Below, piece by piece: positions 17,599 to 28,668 of a DNA stretch of 64,000 bases. Both the position numbers and the translations under genes were made by a program. The notes below the pieces were generated by a model that did not search any database, had not been told where the DNA came from, and was given only the letters and a program-made list of their open reading frames with translations. The stretch is from positions 1 to 64,000 of the forward strand of contig CAZEHJ010000003.1 of NCBI GenBank assembly GCA_964512485.1, written 5' to 3'. Within the stretch, counting starts at the first letter, position 1. Each line of letters opens with the position of its first letter. This DNA is from CAZEHJ01 sp964512485 (GTDB taxonomy: Bacteria > Bacteroidota > Rhodothermia > Rhodothermales > UBA10348).

Positions 17599-18387
17599 TC
17601 AGGTGTGCGAACGTTCGCCGTCGAGAAGATATTGCGCCAGTTCGACAAAGTCGTCAGGGGACAACTCTTCGGCTCTTTTCCCCGCCACAGCCTCAGGAAG
17701 GGCCTTTCCAACCTCTTCTACCACAGACGAAAGGCTGTTTCGGAGCGTTTTTCTTCGCTGATTGAACGCTACGCGTATAATTTTCCGGACAGCGGCATGA
17801 TCTATTGGTTTGGAGCCGACCCCATCAAAATCAAGACGCACGACCGCGCTGCGCACGTCGGGACGCGGGTAGAATACATTTCTCGAAACAGGAAAGAGAA
17901 GCTTGGGACGACAGGCCAATTGAGTGGCGACGGAAAGGATTCCATACTGCTTGGTTCGAGGACGTGCGACGAGTCGTTCCGCCACCTCGTACTGCATCAT
18001 GATCACTGCCTCCCGAATTTTTGGCGCTGCTTCGAGGAGCGCAAATAATATTTGAGACGTGATATAGTATGGCAGATTCCCTATCACTGAGATCTGGCTG
18101 ACATCATGTCTATCGGCAACTGCAGCCCAATCGAATTCGAGGACGTCTCCGAGAACCGTTGTCACGTCCGGGTATTCTTCCTGCAGTAACTCGACTGCAC
18201 GCGTGTCCACTTCGAGCGTGTACAGGGACGCGTATTTCTCCGACAGCGGACCGGTGAGTGCGCCTGTTCCAGGTCCGATCTCAACCACAATATCATGTGG
18301 TTCGGCTTCGAGCGATTCGACAATTTTTCGAATCGTATTCGGATCCTGAAGAAAATTCTGGCCCAGCCGTTTGATCGGTTTCAACAT
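17599..18387 (-). CDS. rsmA: 16S rRNA dimethyladenosine transferase
   Basis: KsgA/RsmA dimethylates the two adjacent adenines near the 3' end of 16S rRNA. 262 residues. Signature motifs: LGQNFLQDPN at the N-terminus, SAM site VEIGPGTGALT, acidic VDTRAVELL, and catalytic NLPYYI; C-terminal FYPRPDVRSAVVRL is typical. Its ATG overlaps the stop of the upstream TPR gene (ATGA). Confidence 0.96.
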   Translation of the reverse strand: MLKPIKRLGQNFLQDPNTIRKIVESLEAEPHDIVVEIGPGTGALTGPLSEKYASLYTLEVDTRAVELLQEEYPDVTTVLGDVLEFDWAAVADRHDVSQISVIGNLPYYITSQILFALLEAAPKIREAVIMMQYEVAERLVARPRTKQYGILSVATQLACRPKLLFPVSRNVFYPRPDVRSAVVRLDFDGVGSKPIDHAAVRKIIRVAFNQRRKTLRNSLSSVVEEVGKALPEAVAGKRAEELSPDDFVELAQYLLDGERSHT

Positions 18388-19601
18388 CAGTCCTCTCCTC
18401 CGTTCAATATCTCAAGCTGATTCCGGGCCCTCTCATGGGATGACGAATATTCTGGCATGTCGAGAACCCGCCGAAAGGCGTGAATGGCTTCGTCACTGCG
18501 AGCCTGTGCCTGAAGTGCGATGCCGCTGTAGAGAGTTGTCATGACGCGATAAAACGAATCATGACTGTATCCGGATTCCATCTCCTGTGCCGCCCTGAAG
18601 TGATTCAGTGCCACGTCTATCGAGTCAAGCCGGAGGGCATTTCTCCCCAGGTAATAATGCGCCTGCGAAACTAGCGGCTTGATATACCCTGGTGCTCCTC
18701 GATTGTAATCGGATACGACCTTCGAAAAGGTGATTCCCGCGGCTCGGCGCTGGCCCCACCTGAACTGCACCCGGCCCAGCATCACATGAAACATCGCATT
18801 TCCCGGGTAGCGGGCTCGCAGATAACTCACATTGTCCAGTGCCTGCCTGAAGTTGGGCTCGAACACCGTGTGGATCATGGTCAGAAAATAGGCCGCTTCG
18901 GCTGCGACGAAGCGGCCGTCACGAGCGGCTCGTTCGAGCCGATGGATGCCTCGTTCTTTGTCTCCATCAGGAAAAAAGAACATCAACGGTGCCACCAGGG
19001 GATACCTTTCAGGGACAGCTTCGGCAAAATAATCATATGCACCCACGCCAAAAAGGAGATCCGCATTGGAGGTATCGGCCTCTGCTATCTCGAAAATATG
19101 GTCCAGAGCTTGTTTGCCATCCTGTGCCGCCGCGAGCCATTCTTCCCGATCTGAAAGCAGCCTGCCTCGAAAACCATGGGCCGCGGTCTTGAAAAAGATC
19201 GCGTCGAACGCGTATCGCTCATCGTCCTCTAGATCGCTACTCAGCTCGATCACCATGCTCATCTGCTGCAGAAAAGCCGCGTCCATCGATGTGTCTCTGA
19301 CCGTCAGGGTGGGTAATATCTGCCACCAGATGGTCAGTGACTTCAGGAAGGGCCCAATGGGATGTTCTGGATACCGGTCGGCGATGATCCCGAAAAGCGA
19401 ATCAGCTGACTGGAAACGCATGTTGTACAGGTGTCCCAGAGCTTCGTCTGCGTGAGTCAATAACCAGTCATCACTCAGAATGGAGCCCTCAATCTCGTTT
19501 TCCCACGCACGTACGCGTTTATCCCCGCTTTCCTGCGCAAATGCGCCAGAGATCGGAAGCAATAGAAGAAGAAAAACGAAGTAGGGACACCGTATGCTCA
19601 C
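18387..19601 (-). CDS. Exported TPR-type repeat protein, function unknown
   Basis: 404 residues with a signal peptide (VFLLLLLPISGAFAQ). The mature part is helical with repeats that look like TPRs (DEALGHLYNMRFQSADSLFG, AMFHVMLGRVQFRWGQRRAA, YYLGRNALRLDSIDVALNHF, GIALQAQARSDEAIHAFRRV), ending at residue about 400. Probably periplasmic or outer-membrane associated. I do not recognise a named family. Translationally coupled to ksgA by a 4-bp overlap; the pairing suggests only co-expression, not shared function. Confidence 0.7.
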   Translation of the reverse strand: MSIRCPYFVFLLLLLPISGAFAQESGDKRVRAWENEIEGSILSDDWLLTHADEALGHLYNMRFQSADSLFGIIADRYPEHPIGPFLKSLTIWWQILPTLTVRDTSMDAAFLQQMSMVIELSSDLEDDERYAFDAIFFKTAAHGFRGRLLSDREEWLAAAQDGKQALDHIFEIAEADTSNADLLFGVGAYDYFAEAVPERYPLVAPLMFFFPDGDKERGIHRLERAARDGRFVAAEAAYFLTMIHTVFEPNFRQALDNVSYLRARYPGNAMFHVMLGRVQFRWGQRRAAGITFSKVVSDYNRGAPGYIKPLVSQAHYYLGRNALRLDSIDVALNHFRAAQEMESGYSHDSFYRVMTTLYSGIALQAQARSDEAIHAFRRVLDMPEYSSSHERARNQLEILNGGED

Positions 19602-19639
19602 GCGCCGTCAACAAGAAAGCTGCAAAGCCAGTTCCGTTG

Positions 19640-20230
19640 TCAGCGGCGATTCATGAGAGAACGGGTACCCTGATACACGAGACCCACCAGAAGTATTTTG
19701 GCCAGATCCACCGGTGCAAATCTCAACCATCCTTTGTCGATCGACTCAAACCAGGTGACGTGATCTGCCGTATAGTGCAGCCACGTTACACCTAGTGTAA
19801 ACAGGACCAACGAGCCGGCGATCATCGAAAGAACACTGCCTGTGAGACCATTCCACCTTTTCGACACAAACCCGATTGCAGCTGCAGATAGCGGATAAGC
19901 CAGCAAATATCCCGCGCTCACGGCACCGAAAAGGTAAGCGGCACCGAATCCATCACCGGCATACACAGGCAGAAAAAGTCCGAGCAAGATGTAGAGACCC
20001 TGAGCCAGAAGACCGTTTCTCCATCCCAAAAACAGGCCACTTCCGTAAACGGCAAGCGTCTGCAGGGTGAAAGGCACTTCCCAGATGTAAATCCTGAACT
20101 GTGCCCCAACTGCTGTCAACGCTGCAAAACCGACGATTGCCACCAATTGCGTGGTTACAGTAGCTGTTCCGCTCCTGAGATCATCGATGGTCGATACGCG
20201 TGAAGTTCGGAGTCCTAATATTGAGTCCAT
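19640..20230 (-). CDS. bioY: Biotin transporter substrate-binding subunit BioY
   Basis: 196 residues, six predicted membrane helices. Family features include VPFTLQTLAVYGSGLFLGWRNG and LPVYAGDGFGAAYLFGAVSAGY, which line the biotin-binding S-component of ECF transporters. No ECF ATPase genes (ecfA, ecfT) lie nearby; BioY can also act alone or with a shared energising module. 38 bp upstream of the TPR gene on the same strand, so it may share a transcript. Confidence 0.9.
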   Translation of the reverse strand: MDSILGLRTSRVSTIDDLRSGTATVTTQLVAIVGFAALTAVGAQFRIYIWEVPFTLQTLAVYGSGLFLGWRNGLLAQGLYILLGLFLPVYAGDGFGAAYLFGAVSAGYLLAYPLSAAAIGFVSKRWNGLTGSVLSMIAGSLVLFTLGVTWLHYTADHVTWFESIDKGWLRFAPVDLAKILLVGLVYQGTRSLMNRR

Positions 20231-20316
20231 ATGGGCTGCTCAAGGTGCAGAGTTGAAGTGAAAAATGTCGATTCGTACAAGATAGCAATCAGGCAGGAAT
20301 CTCGTGCAACTGAAAA

Positions 20317-23300
20317 TCAATTACTGGCAGCAGTGGATTCAGGCCGTTGGCGATCATAATTAAGCCTGGATTCCAACCACATCTCCATGGAGGCCAGCTC
20401 CGCTTTTTTTCGGTTGGCGTAATCAGCGAGCTGATCCGAGCCGAGCAGTCCAACGTTGAAGTACTGCGCAGCCGGGTGGGAAATCATCAATCCGCACACA
20501 GACGCGGCAGGATACATCGCCAGATGTTCTGTCAATTCGATTCCCGTAGCCGCCGAGACATCCAGAATTTCCCAGATTGTTTCCTTCTCCGTGTGATCCG
20601 GTTGCGCAGGATAGCCCGGAGCTGGTCGAATACCACGGTATTTTTCGGCGATCAGGTCATCATTTGAATGTGGGTTTCCCGCTTCATACCCCCACATTTC
20701 CCGCCTGGCCACTTGATGAACGAACTCTGCGAACGCCTCAGCCAGTCGATCTGCAAGGGACTTCAGCAGAATCGCGTGATAGTCATCGTGATCTGCTTCA
20801 TACGCCGCGACCATTTCCGCTACACCGTGACCTGCCGTAACGGCAAAAAGCCCTACGTGTCCTGACACTGCCGCTTCAACGGGGGGAAGGTAGTCGGCAA
20901 GTGCACGATTCGGTTTGCCGGAGGACTTTACGGACTGCTGACGAAGAGTATGAAGCACATGCTTCCCATTGTCCGTTTTGAGAATGATATCATCACCCTC
21001 GGAATGCGCCGGAAACAGGCCTGCAACTCCCTTGAGGCCGAGACCAGAAGAAGCAGATAGTTCGTTCAGCAAAATGTTGGCATCCTCGAAAAGCTTGGTT
21101 GCGGCTTCGCCACGTTTTTCATCTGTCAGGATTGCGGGGTACTTGCCTCGCATCTCCCACGCCTGAAAGAAGGGTGTCCAGTCGATGAAGGGCCGAAGGT
21201 CTGCCACCGAAACATCATCAAATACCTGAATACCGGATTTGAGCGGCTCAGGATCTGTTTCCGACGTGAAGTCCAGCTTCAGACCGTTTTTCTGAGCCAG
21301 ATCATGCGTCAGGTACGAGTCTTTTCGTTTACGGCTCTGGTGTCGATCCCGAAGTCGATTGTAGGTACTTCTGGTTTTTTCAACGAATGCCTCTCTCTTT
21401 TCGTCCGATAAGAGATTCCCAACGACCGTCACGCTTCTGGATGCATCCAGAACATGGACGACCGGTTCTTCCCTGGCCGGCTCGATTTTGACCGCTGTGT
21501 GCATCTCTGACGTCGTCGCACCACCGATTAACAATGGTTGCGTCATGCCCCGGCGATTCATCTCGCTGGCAACGTGGACCATTTCGTCCAGCGACGGTGT
21601 GATCAGTCCACTCAATCCGACCACATCTACCTCGTTCTTCAGGGCCTCTTCCAGGATCTTCTCTGCCGTCACCATAACCCCGAGATCTATAATCTCATAG
21701 TTGTTGCAGCCCAGCACCACTCCGACGATGTTCTTTCCGATATCGTGAACATCACCTTTGACGGTGGCCAGTAAAATCCGCGCAGGCCTTTCACCCTCGC
21801 CTACCTCTGCCTTCTCCTCTTCAATGAACGGTACGAGCCAGGCAACGGCTTTCTTCATTACCCGAGCGCTCTTCACGACCTGGGGCAAAAACATCTTTCC
21901 CTCTCCGAATAGATCACCAACGCGATTCATTCCGTCCATGAGGGGGCCTTCGATGACCTTGATGGCGCGCTCATACTTGACACGTGCTTCTTCCGCATCT
22001 TCTTCAACGAAGTCGACGATGCCTTTAACGAGGGCGTGTTTCAGTCGCTCTTCGACCGATTCCTGTCGCCACGCAAGAACTTCGACTTCGACTTCTTCTG
22101 GAGAACCGACCACCTTTTCTGCGAGATCGACAAGTCGTTCTGTCGCGTCCTTCCGTCGATCGAAAAGGACGTCCTCCACCGCTTCGAGGAGGTTGGCGTC
22201 AATGTCGTCATGCACCGCCACCTGTCCTGCGTTGACGATGCCCATATCCATGCCCGCCTGGATGGCGTGATACAGAAAAACCGTGTGCATGGCTTCTCGA
22301 ACGGTATCGTTCCCGCGGAACGAGAATGAGAGGTTCGACACGCCTCCTGATATCCGCGTCGACGGCAGGTTTTCCTTTATCCAGCGAACTGATTCGATGA
22401 AATCGATCGCATATCGATTGTGTTCGGCGATGCCGGTCGCGACGGCGAAGATGTTCGGATCGAATATTATGTCTTCTGCCGGGAAGGACAGTTCTTCGGT
22501 CAGTATCCGGTAGGCGCGCGTGCAGATTTCTTTTCTGCGGTCGAGCGTTTCGGCCTGGCCTGTTTCATCAAATGCCATGACGATCACTGCTGCGCCGTAC
22601 ATGCGCGCACGCTTCGCGTGCGCGCGAAACTCATCTTCGCCTTCCTTCAAACTGATGGAATTGACGATCGACTTACCCTGGACACATTTCAGACCCGCTT
22701 CGATGACGGACCACTTGGAAGAGTCAATGACAACCGGAACGCGGGCGATATCAGGCTCCGCGGCAATCAGGTTCAGAAATCGGGCCATCGCAGCTTCTGA
22801 GTCCAGCAGACCTTCGTCCATATTGACATCGATCAGCTGTGCTCCATTCTCGACCTGCTGTCGGGCGACCGAAATCGCCTCGTCGTAGTTGTCTTCCTTG
22901 ATCAGGCGTGCGAATCGGCGTGAGCCGGTCACGTTGGTTCGCTCACCGATATTTACAAAGTTCAGGTTCTCCCGGAAAATGAATGGCTCCAGTCCTGATG
23001 TCCTCAACATCGGCTGCACTTCTGCAATCTTCCTGGGCGAATAACGCTCTGCTACTCTCGCCATTGCACGGATGTGCTCGGGTGTCGTGCCACAGCATCC
23101 GCCCACGATATTGAGGAAGTTCTCTTCGGCGTATGCCTGAACCTGCTGCGCCATGAACTCGGGAGTCTCATCATACTCACCGAATTCATTCGGGAGACCC
23201 GCATTGGGGTAGAGGCTGGTGCGCACCGGTACTGTCGACGCCAGTGTCTCGATGTACGGTCGCATTTGTGCCGATCCGAGGGCGCAGTTCAGGCCGACCG

Positions 23301-24027
23301 ACATCAATTCAGGCGTATGCGCGACAGAAATCCAAAAAGCCTCTGTGGTTTGCCCCGAAAGCGTCCGACCGCTGGCATCCACAATCGTCCCGGAAATCAT
23401 GACGGGTAAGGAGCGACCCTTGCGTTCAAATTCCTGACGAAGCGCAAATATCGCTGCCTTAGCATTGAGCGTATCGAAGATGGTCTCTATCAGTAGAATG
23501 TCAGAACCACCGTCCATCAAGCCTGAGATTTGCTCTGCGTACGCTGCGGCAAGCTCATCAAATGACGTTGCCCGAAAACCGGGGTCATTCACGTCGGGCG
23601 ACATGCTGAGCGTCACGTTCGTTGGCCCAAGAGCTCCCGCGACAAATCGAGGTTTGTCCGGCGTCTTGCGGGTCCATGCGTCAGCCGCCTGCCTTGCTAC
23701 TACGGCCGCTGCCTTGTTGATGTCATAAGCGGCATCCTGTAGGCCGTAGTCAGCCTGTGAGATTCGATTGGCCGAAAACGTATTTGTCTCAATGATGTCC
23801 GCTCCCGCATCGAGATACCTTTCGTGGATACCCCGGATCAGGTCGCCCCTCGTCAGACTGAGCAGATCGTTATTGCCCTTGAGTGGCCGATCATGATCAG
23901 CAAAACGCTCTCCCCGAAAATCGTGTTCTTCGGGGCCCGCCTGCTGAATCAGCGTCCCCATGGCTCCGTCGAGCACGAGAATGCGACTCGACAGGGCGTC
24001 AAAAAGAAGTGTCTTCCGATCTTTCAT
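20317..24027 (-). CDS. metH: Cobalamin-dependent methionine synthase
   Basis: 1236 residues, full length. Homocysteine domain (1-330) with zinc Cys residues GLNCALG and [10 protein letters not shown]; methyl-THF (pterin) domain (about 350-620; [29 protein letters not shown] [15 protein letters not shown]); B12 cap and Rossmann domains (about 640-880) with the cobalt-ligand motif [11 protein letters not shown]-terminal SAM-activation domain (about 910-1220; [21 protein letters not shown]). It methylates homocysteine using methyl-THF and vitamin B12. No B12 riboswitch was visible in the 65 bp upstream. Follows the hydrolase gene. Confidence 0.97.
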   Translation of the reverse strand: MKDRKTLLFDALSSRILVLDGAMGTLIQQAGPEEHDFRGERFADHDRPLKGNNDLLSLTRGDLIRGIHERYLDAGADIIETNTFSANRISQADYGLQDAAYDINKAAAVVARQAADAWTRKTPDKPRFVAGALGPTNVTLSMSPDVNDPGFRATSFDELAAAYAEQISGLMDGGSDILLIETIFDTLNAKAAIFALRQEFERKGRSLPVMISGTIVDASGRTLSGQTTEAFWISVAHTPELMSVGLNCALGSAQMRPYIETLASTVPVRTSLYPNAGLPNEFGEYDETPEFMAQQVQAYAEENFLNIVGGCCGTTPEHIRAMARVAERYSPRKIAEVQPMLRTSGLEPFIFRENLNFVNIGERTNVTGSRRFARLIKEDNYDEAISVARQQVENGAQLIDVNMDEGLLDSEAAMARFLNLIAAEPDIARVPVVIDSSKWSVIEAGLKCVQGKSIVNSISLKEGEDEFRAHAKRARMYGAAVIVMAFDETGQAETLDRRKEICTRAYRILTEELSFPAEDIIFDPNIFAVATGIAEHNRYAIDFIESVRWIKENLPSTRISGGVSNLSFSFRGNDTVREAMHTVFLYHAIQAGMDMGIVNAGQVAVHDDIDANLLEAVEDVLFDRRKDATERLVDLAEKVVGSPEEVEVEVLAWRQESVEERLKHALVKGIVDFVEEDAEEARVKYERAIKVIEGPLMDGMNRVGDLFGEGKMFLPQVVKSARVMKKAVAWLVPFIEEEKAEVGEGERPARILLATVKGDVHDIGKNIVGVVLGCNNYEIIDLGVMVTAEKILEEALKNEVDVVGLSGLITPSLDEMVHVASEMNRRGMTQPLLIGGATTSEMHTAVKIEPAREEPVVHVLDASRSVTVVGNLLSDEKREAFVEKTRSTYNRLRDRHQSRKRKDSYLTHDLAQKNGLKLDFTSETDPEPLKSGIQVFDDVSVADLRPFIDWTPFFQAWEMRGKYPAILTDEKRGEAATKLFEDANILLNELSASSGLGLKGVAGLFPAHSEGDDIILKTDNGKHVLHTLRQQSVKSSGKPNRALADYLPPVEAAVSGHVGLFAVTAGHGVAEMVAAYEADHDDYHAILLKSLADRLAEAFAEFVHQVARREMWGYEAGNPHSNDDLIAEKYRGIRPAPGYPAQPDHTEKETIWEILDVSAATGIELTEHLAMYPAASVCGLMISHPAAQYFNVGLLGSDQLADYANRKKAELASMEMWLESRLNYDRQRPESTAASN

Positions 24028-24092
24028 GGATGCCAGGTGGGTGAAGCGAAAATCTCAAACGAGAAAAACAGCTTTGGGTTCGGGGGAAAGGC

Positions 24093-24860
24093 CTATTTAC
24101 CGGCAAGAAACTCGATGACGAAGGATGCGAACAATTCTGGATTATCTGCATGCAGCCAGTGGCCAGCCTTCGGTATGGACTTCATCTCATAGAACGGAAA
24201 GAGGGCGCGAATTGAAGGTTCATCACTCTTGTCCAGATAGTCAGATTCTTCCCCCCGAATGAAGAGCACATCCCCCTCGAACGTATTCCAACTCTCGACT
24301 TCGGTGATGATGTTGGAATACCCATCGCGGATTGCGGAAAGATTGATCTTCCATTGAAATGCGCCCTCGTCTCTGCTCAGGTTTTTGAGCAAAAACTGGC
24401 GCATTGATTTTTCTGGAATCATCGCCTGCATCGCCAACTCAATTTCCGAGCGGCTTTCAAACATGGCAGGGTCAATTGAATCCAATGCCCGAAATATGGA
24501 ACCATGACGCGAGTGATAGGCTCTCGGGGCGATATCGGCTACGACGAGACGATCAATCCGATCTCCGTGTTCGAGTGCCAGATGCATCCCCAGCTTGCCA
24601 CCCATGGAGTGGCCTATCAGATGCGCGTCAGATATTCCTTCATCATCGAAAAGCTTCAGCAGGTCCTGTGACATCGACGGATAGTCGAACGTATCGTCGT
24701 GCGGGCTGCGGCCGTGATTGCGCAGATCCACCACTATCGTCCTGAAGTGCTTTCCAAAGAAATTCCTGGCCAGAGAAGTCCAGTTGCCACCGGCCCCAAG
24801 AAGGCCGTGCACGATTACCAGAGGAGGTCCGTCACCATATGACTGCCGGAATAATTCCAT
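24093..24860 (-). CDS. Alpha/beta hydrolase, YbfF-like esterase
   Basis: 255 residues. Oxyanion motif HGLLGAGGNW, FRTIVVDLRNHGRSPH (typical of the YbfF group), nucleophile elbow GHSMGG, acid in RGEESDYL and base in AGHWLHAD. YbfF hydrolyses short acyl esters and acyl-CoAs; the physiological substrate here is unknown. Co-oriented with metH, 65 bp upstream. Confidence 0.85.
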   Translation of the reverse strand: MELFRQSYGDGPPLVIVHGLLGAGGNWTSLARNFFGKHFRTIVVDLRNHGRSPHDDTFDYPSMSQDLLKLFDDEGISDAHLIGHSMGGKLGMHLALEHGDRIDRLVVADIAPRAYHSRHGSIFRALDSIDPAMFESRSEIELAMQAMIPEKSMRQFLLKNLSRDEGAFQWKINLSAIRDGYSNIITEVESWNTFEGDVLFIRGEESDYLDKSDEPSIRALFPFYEMKSIPKAGHWLHADNPELFASFVIEFLAGK

Positions 24861-24917
24861 CCGGTGAAACTACAACAAAAAGCGGGTTCAGCGTCCGATC
24901 AGGCCTTCATTACCCGA

Positions 24918-25172
24918 TTATTCGTCGGATTCTGCGCCGGCATCGTCTTCGTCTTCGTCTTCGAGGTAGTCTTCCTCGCAGTCGTCGCCACGTCCGCAGC
25001 ATCCACCATTGTTGATCCACCAGACAGCGAGCACGATCATTGCGATCCAAAGAAAGGGCCTACCGATGTTGAGATGAAAGATCCCGATACTTCCGTTTCC
25101 GACCACCATCACCATGGCGGCGATTGCAATGATCAGTAACCAGTTTCTGTTATTGCTTGAAAATTCTGACAT
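24918..25172 (-). CDS. Small two-helix membrane protein with Cys and acidic tail
   Basis: 84 residues: hydrophobic stretches at about 12-30 (LLIIAIAAMVMVVGNGSIGI) and 38-54 (PFLWIAMIVLAVWWINN), then GGCCGRGDDCEED and a highly acidic C-terminus. GGGAGG lies about 14 nt before the ATG. The opposite-strand frame at 24864-25139 also looks hydrophobic but is the mirror of this one. Unknown function; the CC/C pattern could hold metal or lipid, which is inference. Confidence 0.5.
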   Translation of the reverse strand: MSEFSSNNRNWLLIIAIAAMVMVVGNGSIGIFHLNIGRPFLWIAMIVLAVWWINNGGCCGRGDDCEEDYLEDEDEDDAGAESDE

Positions 25173-25294
25173 CGGTCTTTCGCGATCCTCCCTTTTAATA
25201 AGTCTGGCGGCCGCTGCTGATTGAACAGTTGTGGACGGCGCCTTGTGTTTTCACCCCAGCATGACTCAACGTCAGCTCCCGGGCGTGTCAGTCC

Positions 25295-26773
25295 TTACGG
25301 GGTATTCTTCTCAGTGGTTGCAATCTGAATGATCGCTCGGGCCCGTAATTGATCTTTTGTCTGCTTGAGACCCCCTTCGTTACGCTCTGGAAATGATATA
25401 AAGTGATCAGGGATGGAGTGAGAAGGCAGAATGCGTGACAAACGTCCTTTGAACCAGTCGTTTGAGGGCAATTCGCCGTCCACATCGACAAAAGCCACCG
25501 GTCGCTCCCCGAATCTGGCATCCTCGATTCCCAGGACGCGCGATGATCGAACCGAGGGAATCCGGCCAAGTGCGTTCTCGATCTCAGTCGGATCAATGTT
25601 TTCTCCGCCCGAAATTATCATGTCGTCCACACGGGAGAGAGGTACCACGACACCGTCGTCAGAAATCGAAACACGATCCTGTGTTTTCCACCACTCAGTC
25701 GCCGGTCTCGATTCATCGACGTAGCCTTCAAAAACGAGAGGACCTTTCACTCGGAGAATATCGTGTTCGTCCGTCTTGGCCTCGACACAGGGAAAGAGCC
25801 GTCCTGCATGAACCAATTGTGACAGCGGTGAGTGAACAGAAGGTGTCGCCGGGACGCCGTCAGAGGCAGGCGACTGGAGTTGATCGGCAGACCAGATCTC
25901 AGACAGGCTGATCATCGAGCTGGTCTCCGTCATACCAAAGGTCGTTCTCACCGGGTATCCCAGGTCCAGCGCGTGCTCGATGAGACGCGGTGAGATTCGG
26001 GCGCCGCCGACGATCACATTGCGCAACTCCTCGGGGCACTTGAGATTGGTATCAATCAGGCGCCGAAGTTGAGTAGGAACAACGGACATGATCGTGGGCG
26101 GCGCCTCTCTGATCTGCTCCCCGAGACCTCGATCCCGGTCCACGATCTGAATGCACGCGCCCGCGACGATTACTCTCCATAAGATGGCCAATCCGCCTAT
26201 GTGAAAGGCAGGAAGACTCCACATCCAGTTGTCGCCTGGTGAGGTTTTCAGAATCTCGTTCACACTCTCGGCGGAAGCCAGATGACTGCGAGCCGAGTGC
26301 CGTGCGATCTTCGGCGTTCCCGTCGAGCCCGAGGTCAACATCATCGTCGAAGCAGACGACAGGAAGGCTTGATTTGCAGCCGCTTTTGGGTCACCCCCAA
26401 CACCGGTCAGTTCGAACCTGTCCGCCCCGACAGAATCCAGGTATCGCTGAACTTGCTCGCTCGGATGTCTCGGGCTCATCAGAAATGTTGATTTTCCGGT
26501 GCGAAGGCCCGCGAGCACTGCCGCTGCCAGCGACACAGAATTCCAGCCGAGTAATCCCAATATTTCGGCGCGGTGAGATTCCATTCGCCGGCTCACGTCT
26601 CCAATGAGACCCTCCAACTCCAGATAACTCACTCGCCGGCCGTCTGGACCAAGCGAAAAAATGAGATCGGGAGAATGGATGGCATGCCAGGACACGGGAC
26701 AGTGCAACGCACCCCCAGCCGCTTCACCCTCTTTCGTTTTCAGAAATCCCGGATATGAGGGAACAGCTGTCAT
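25295..26773 (-). CDS. menE: o-Succinylbenzoate-CoA ligase
   Basis: 492 residues of the acyl-adenylate synthetase superfamily. Motifs: P-loop TSGSTGTPKIARHS, LPAFHIGGLA, FGMTETSS, the hinge RVDDMIISGGENIDPTEIE, and C-terminal lysine region GGLKQTKDQLRARA. It activates o-succinylbenzoate with CoA and ATP in menaquinone synthesis. Last gene of the men operon; its ATG overlaps the menC stop by 4 bp. Confidence 0.94.
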   Translation of the reverse strand: MTAVPSYPGFLKTKEGEAAGGALHCPVSWHAIHSPDLIFSLGPDGRRVSYLELEGLIGDVSRRMESHRAEILGLLGWNSVSLAAAVLAGLRTGKSTFLMSPRHPSEQVQRYLDSVGADRFELTGVGGDPKAAANQAFLSSASTMMLTSGSTGTPKIARHSARSHLASAESVNEILKTSPGDNWMWSLPAFHIGGLAILWRVIVAGACIQIVDRDRGLGEQIREAPPTIMSVVPTQLRRLIDTNLKCPEELRNVIVGGARISPRLIEHALDLGYPVRTTFGMTETSSMISLSEIWSADQLQSPASDGVPATPSVHSPLSQLVHAGRLFPCVEAKTDEHDILRVKGPLVFEGYVDESRPATEWWKTQDRVSISDDGVVVPLSRVDDMIISGGENIDPTEIENALGRIPSVRSSRVLGIEDARFGERPVAFVDVDGELPSNDWFKGRLSRILPSHSIPDHFISFPERNEGGLKQTKDQLRARAIIQIATTEKNTP

Positions 26774-27726
26774 TTCACGGCCAGCTCCCTCAACGCACTC
26801 AATTCAGGAGTAATCTCCCTTTCAGTGAAATCTGAAAGACAGATGATATCTCTGTCAAACGCCGCGACTCGCGGCCCCACGTCGCGTCTGATGTAGCGGT
26901 AGGTCCCGAATCCGACGGCACCCCCTTCGAATCTGGAAGCAAGTGCGATGAGAGCGCCCATGCCCACGAATGATTCAAATGCAGATGAAAAGAGCACGTC
27001 ACGTCCTGAATCCTGCACTCGGGAAGCCAAATCTGTGGTCTTTTCGAGGGCTCCCATCAGCGATGGCTTCAATATCACGACATCTGCCATATGCCAATCG
27101 CATTCTTGCATGCTTTCATCGATGGCCATCCTGAGGGGGTACTCCTGACGATTGTCCGTTTCAAAACACCTCTCCCAGGGCTCTTCAATAAATTCGATTT
27201 GAGAATGCCACGTCGAAACGAGATCAGTGAACTCCAGAGCGCTTGCCTTGTCCCATCGCCCATTGGCATCCAGACGAAGAATCGTATCGGGATTGGCATT
27301 CAGGAATTCGTTGACGGCTCGCGCATCCTCTTCAGGCTCCGCATTTCCAACCTTCCGTTTTACGATTCTGCTTGCGGACTCATCTGCCGAGGCCAGTCTT
27401 GTGTTCTGCAGACAGTTCCTGCGGCATTCACCGAGTGAATCCGCGAGCGTCACACCACGTTGGCTGGCCAGCAAATTCCTCGAAGCACAGTCGTGAGCAA
27501 ATGAAAGAGTCGGTGTCGAGGATCCGTCTGCAATGGCCTGCAGCACATCCTCGCGTGTGTCCTGTCCGTACCCGTCAAGAGGTGCAGCCTCGCCCCAACC
27601 GACATGACCCTCACGTTCCATTCTCACCAGGAATCCACCGCGCTTGGCCATCGTCGATTCTCCAACGCGTACCGGTTCCGTCAAATCCAGGCTGTAGGCG
27701 AAATATCGAGTTTCATGATGAGGCAT
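26770..27726 (-). CDS. menC: o-Succinylbenzoate synthase
   Basis: 318 residues, enolase superfamily. The catalytic lysine pair lies in IVKRKVG, metal ligands in DANGRW, EEPWE and DESMQE, and the second catalytic lysine in ILKPSLMG. It dehydrates SHCHC to o-succinylbenzoate. Overlaps menE by 4 bp and lies 12 bp after menA. Confidence 0.93.
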   Translation of the reverse strand: MPHHETRYFAYSLDLTEPVRVGESTMAKRGGFLVRMEREGHVGWGEAAPLDGYGQDTREDVLQAIADGSSTPTLSFAHDCASRNLLASQRGVTLADSLGECRRNCLQNTRLASADESASRIVKRKVGNAEPEEDARAVNEFLNANPDTILRLDANGRWDKASALEFTDLVSTWHSQIEFIEEPWERCFETDNRQEYPLRMAIDESMQECDWHMADVVILKPSLMGALEKTTDLASRVQDSGRDVLFSSAFESFVGMGALIALASRFEGGAVGFGTYRYIRRDVGPRVAAFDRDIICLSDFTEREITPELSALRELAVK

Positions 27727-27738
27727 TTCAAAACCGGT

Positions 27739-28632
27739 TCAGGCAGACAGCAACCAGCCCACAGAATAGAGGACGGAAAACACGAGCAAATTCCTCGCGG
27801 TTTGTCCGAGAACGGCATTCAGGCTCATGGCCTCGGATGCAGGAGTCCTTTTCAACTGGGCATACCCCCTCAGAAAGAGGGGAAGAGCTATGAGTGCCAG
27901 AAGAGTTAACGCGGGCGCCTCAAATTGTTGCCAGAGAACAAGTGGAACTGCCGCAGCAGCCACCATGCAGAACAAATACGCCTCAATCCCAAACCTTCTG
28001 CCCAAACGAACGATGATTGTCTTCTTGTTTGCGGCGCGGTCTTCGTTCACGTCACGGATGTTGTTGACGAGCAAAATGCCAACAGAAAGCAGCCCGGGAG
28101 CCAGACCGGCAATCCAGACCATGATTGGCCACTGTAGCGCCTGAACATAATAAGTGCCGGCAACAGCGATGGGCCCAAAAAAGGCGAGCACGAAGAAGTC
28201 GGCGATGCCGAGATAGGCAAGCGAATACTTACCTCCCGTGTACAGCAGGCCAAAAAGAATGGAGGAAACACCAATCGCTACTATCGGAAGCCCGCCGCGA
28301 AACATCAGATAAGCTCCGGAAAGGACGGCTGCCAAAAACGTTATAATCGTAGCCATTCGCATGGCTTTCTGAGAAATCATCCCGGAGGCGACGGCTCTTC
28401 GAGGGCCCTTACGGTCTTTCGTGTCTGCCCCTTTTTCGAAATCGGCCAGATCGTTGTAAAAATTGGTGCCCACCTGAATCAGAATGGCTCCCACGAGCGC
28501 GAGAACGGCCGAAAGCAGATGAAAAACACCCGAGGACACGGCGATACTTATTCCGATGAGAACCGGACTTACCGCGGCCCACAATGTTTTTGGCCGAGCC
28601 GCCTCGATCCATGTGGCCATCGATGTTCTCAT
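27739..28632 (-). CDS. menA: 1,4-Dihydroxy-2-naphthoate polyprenyltransferase
   Basis: 297 residues, nine predicted membrane helices, UbiA superfamily. First Asp-rich motif NFYNDLADFEKGADTKD, second motif NNIRDVNEDRAANKKT. It attaches the isoprenoid tail to the naphthoquinone ring in the inner membrane. An alternative start four codons later (MATWIEAARPKTLW) fits the family N-terminus equally well. Confidence 0.94.
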   Translation of the reverse strand: MRTSMATWIEAARPKTLWAAVSPVLIGISIAVSSGVFHLLSAVLALVGAILIQVGTNFYNDLADFEKGADTKDRKGPRRAVASGMISQKAMRMATIITFLAAVLSGAYLMFRGGLPIVAIGVSSILFGLLYTGGKYSLAYLGIADFFVLAFFGPIAVAGTYYVQALQWPIMVWIAGLAPGLLSVGILLVNNIRDVNEDRAANKKTIIVRLGRRFGIEAYLFCMVAAAAVPLVLWQQFEAPALTLLALIALPLFLRGYAQLKRTPASEAMSLNAVLGQTARNLLVFSVLYSVGWLLSA

Positions 28633-28668
28633 CTTGGGGATGCGCTCATGTTGATTGAAGCGGAGTGA

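Noticed and set aside
20231..20316. Possible riboswitch upstream of metH or bioY
   Set aside because: This 86-bp gap lies downstream of bioY's start toward metH's stop and holds no recognisable riboswitch core; the gap upstream of metH is only 65 bp.
24864..25139. Plus-strand ORF of 91 residues with a hydrophobic N-terminus and His-rich end
   Set aside because: It is antisense to the minus-strand small membrane protein at 24918-25172, which has a better ribosome site and a coherent helix-helix-acidic-tail layout.
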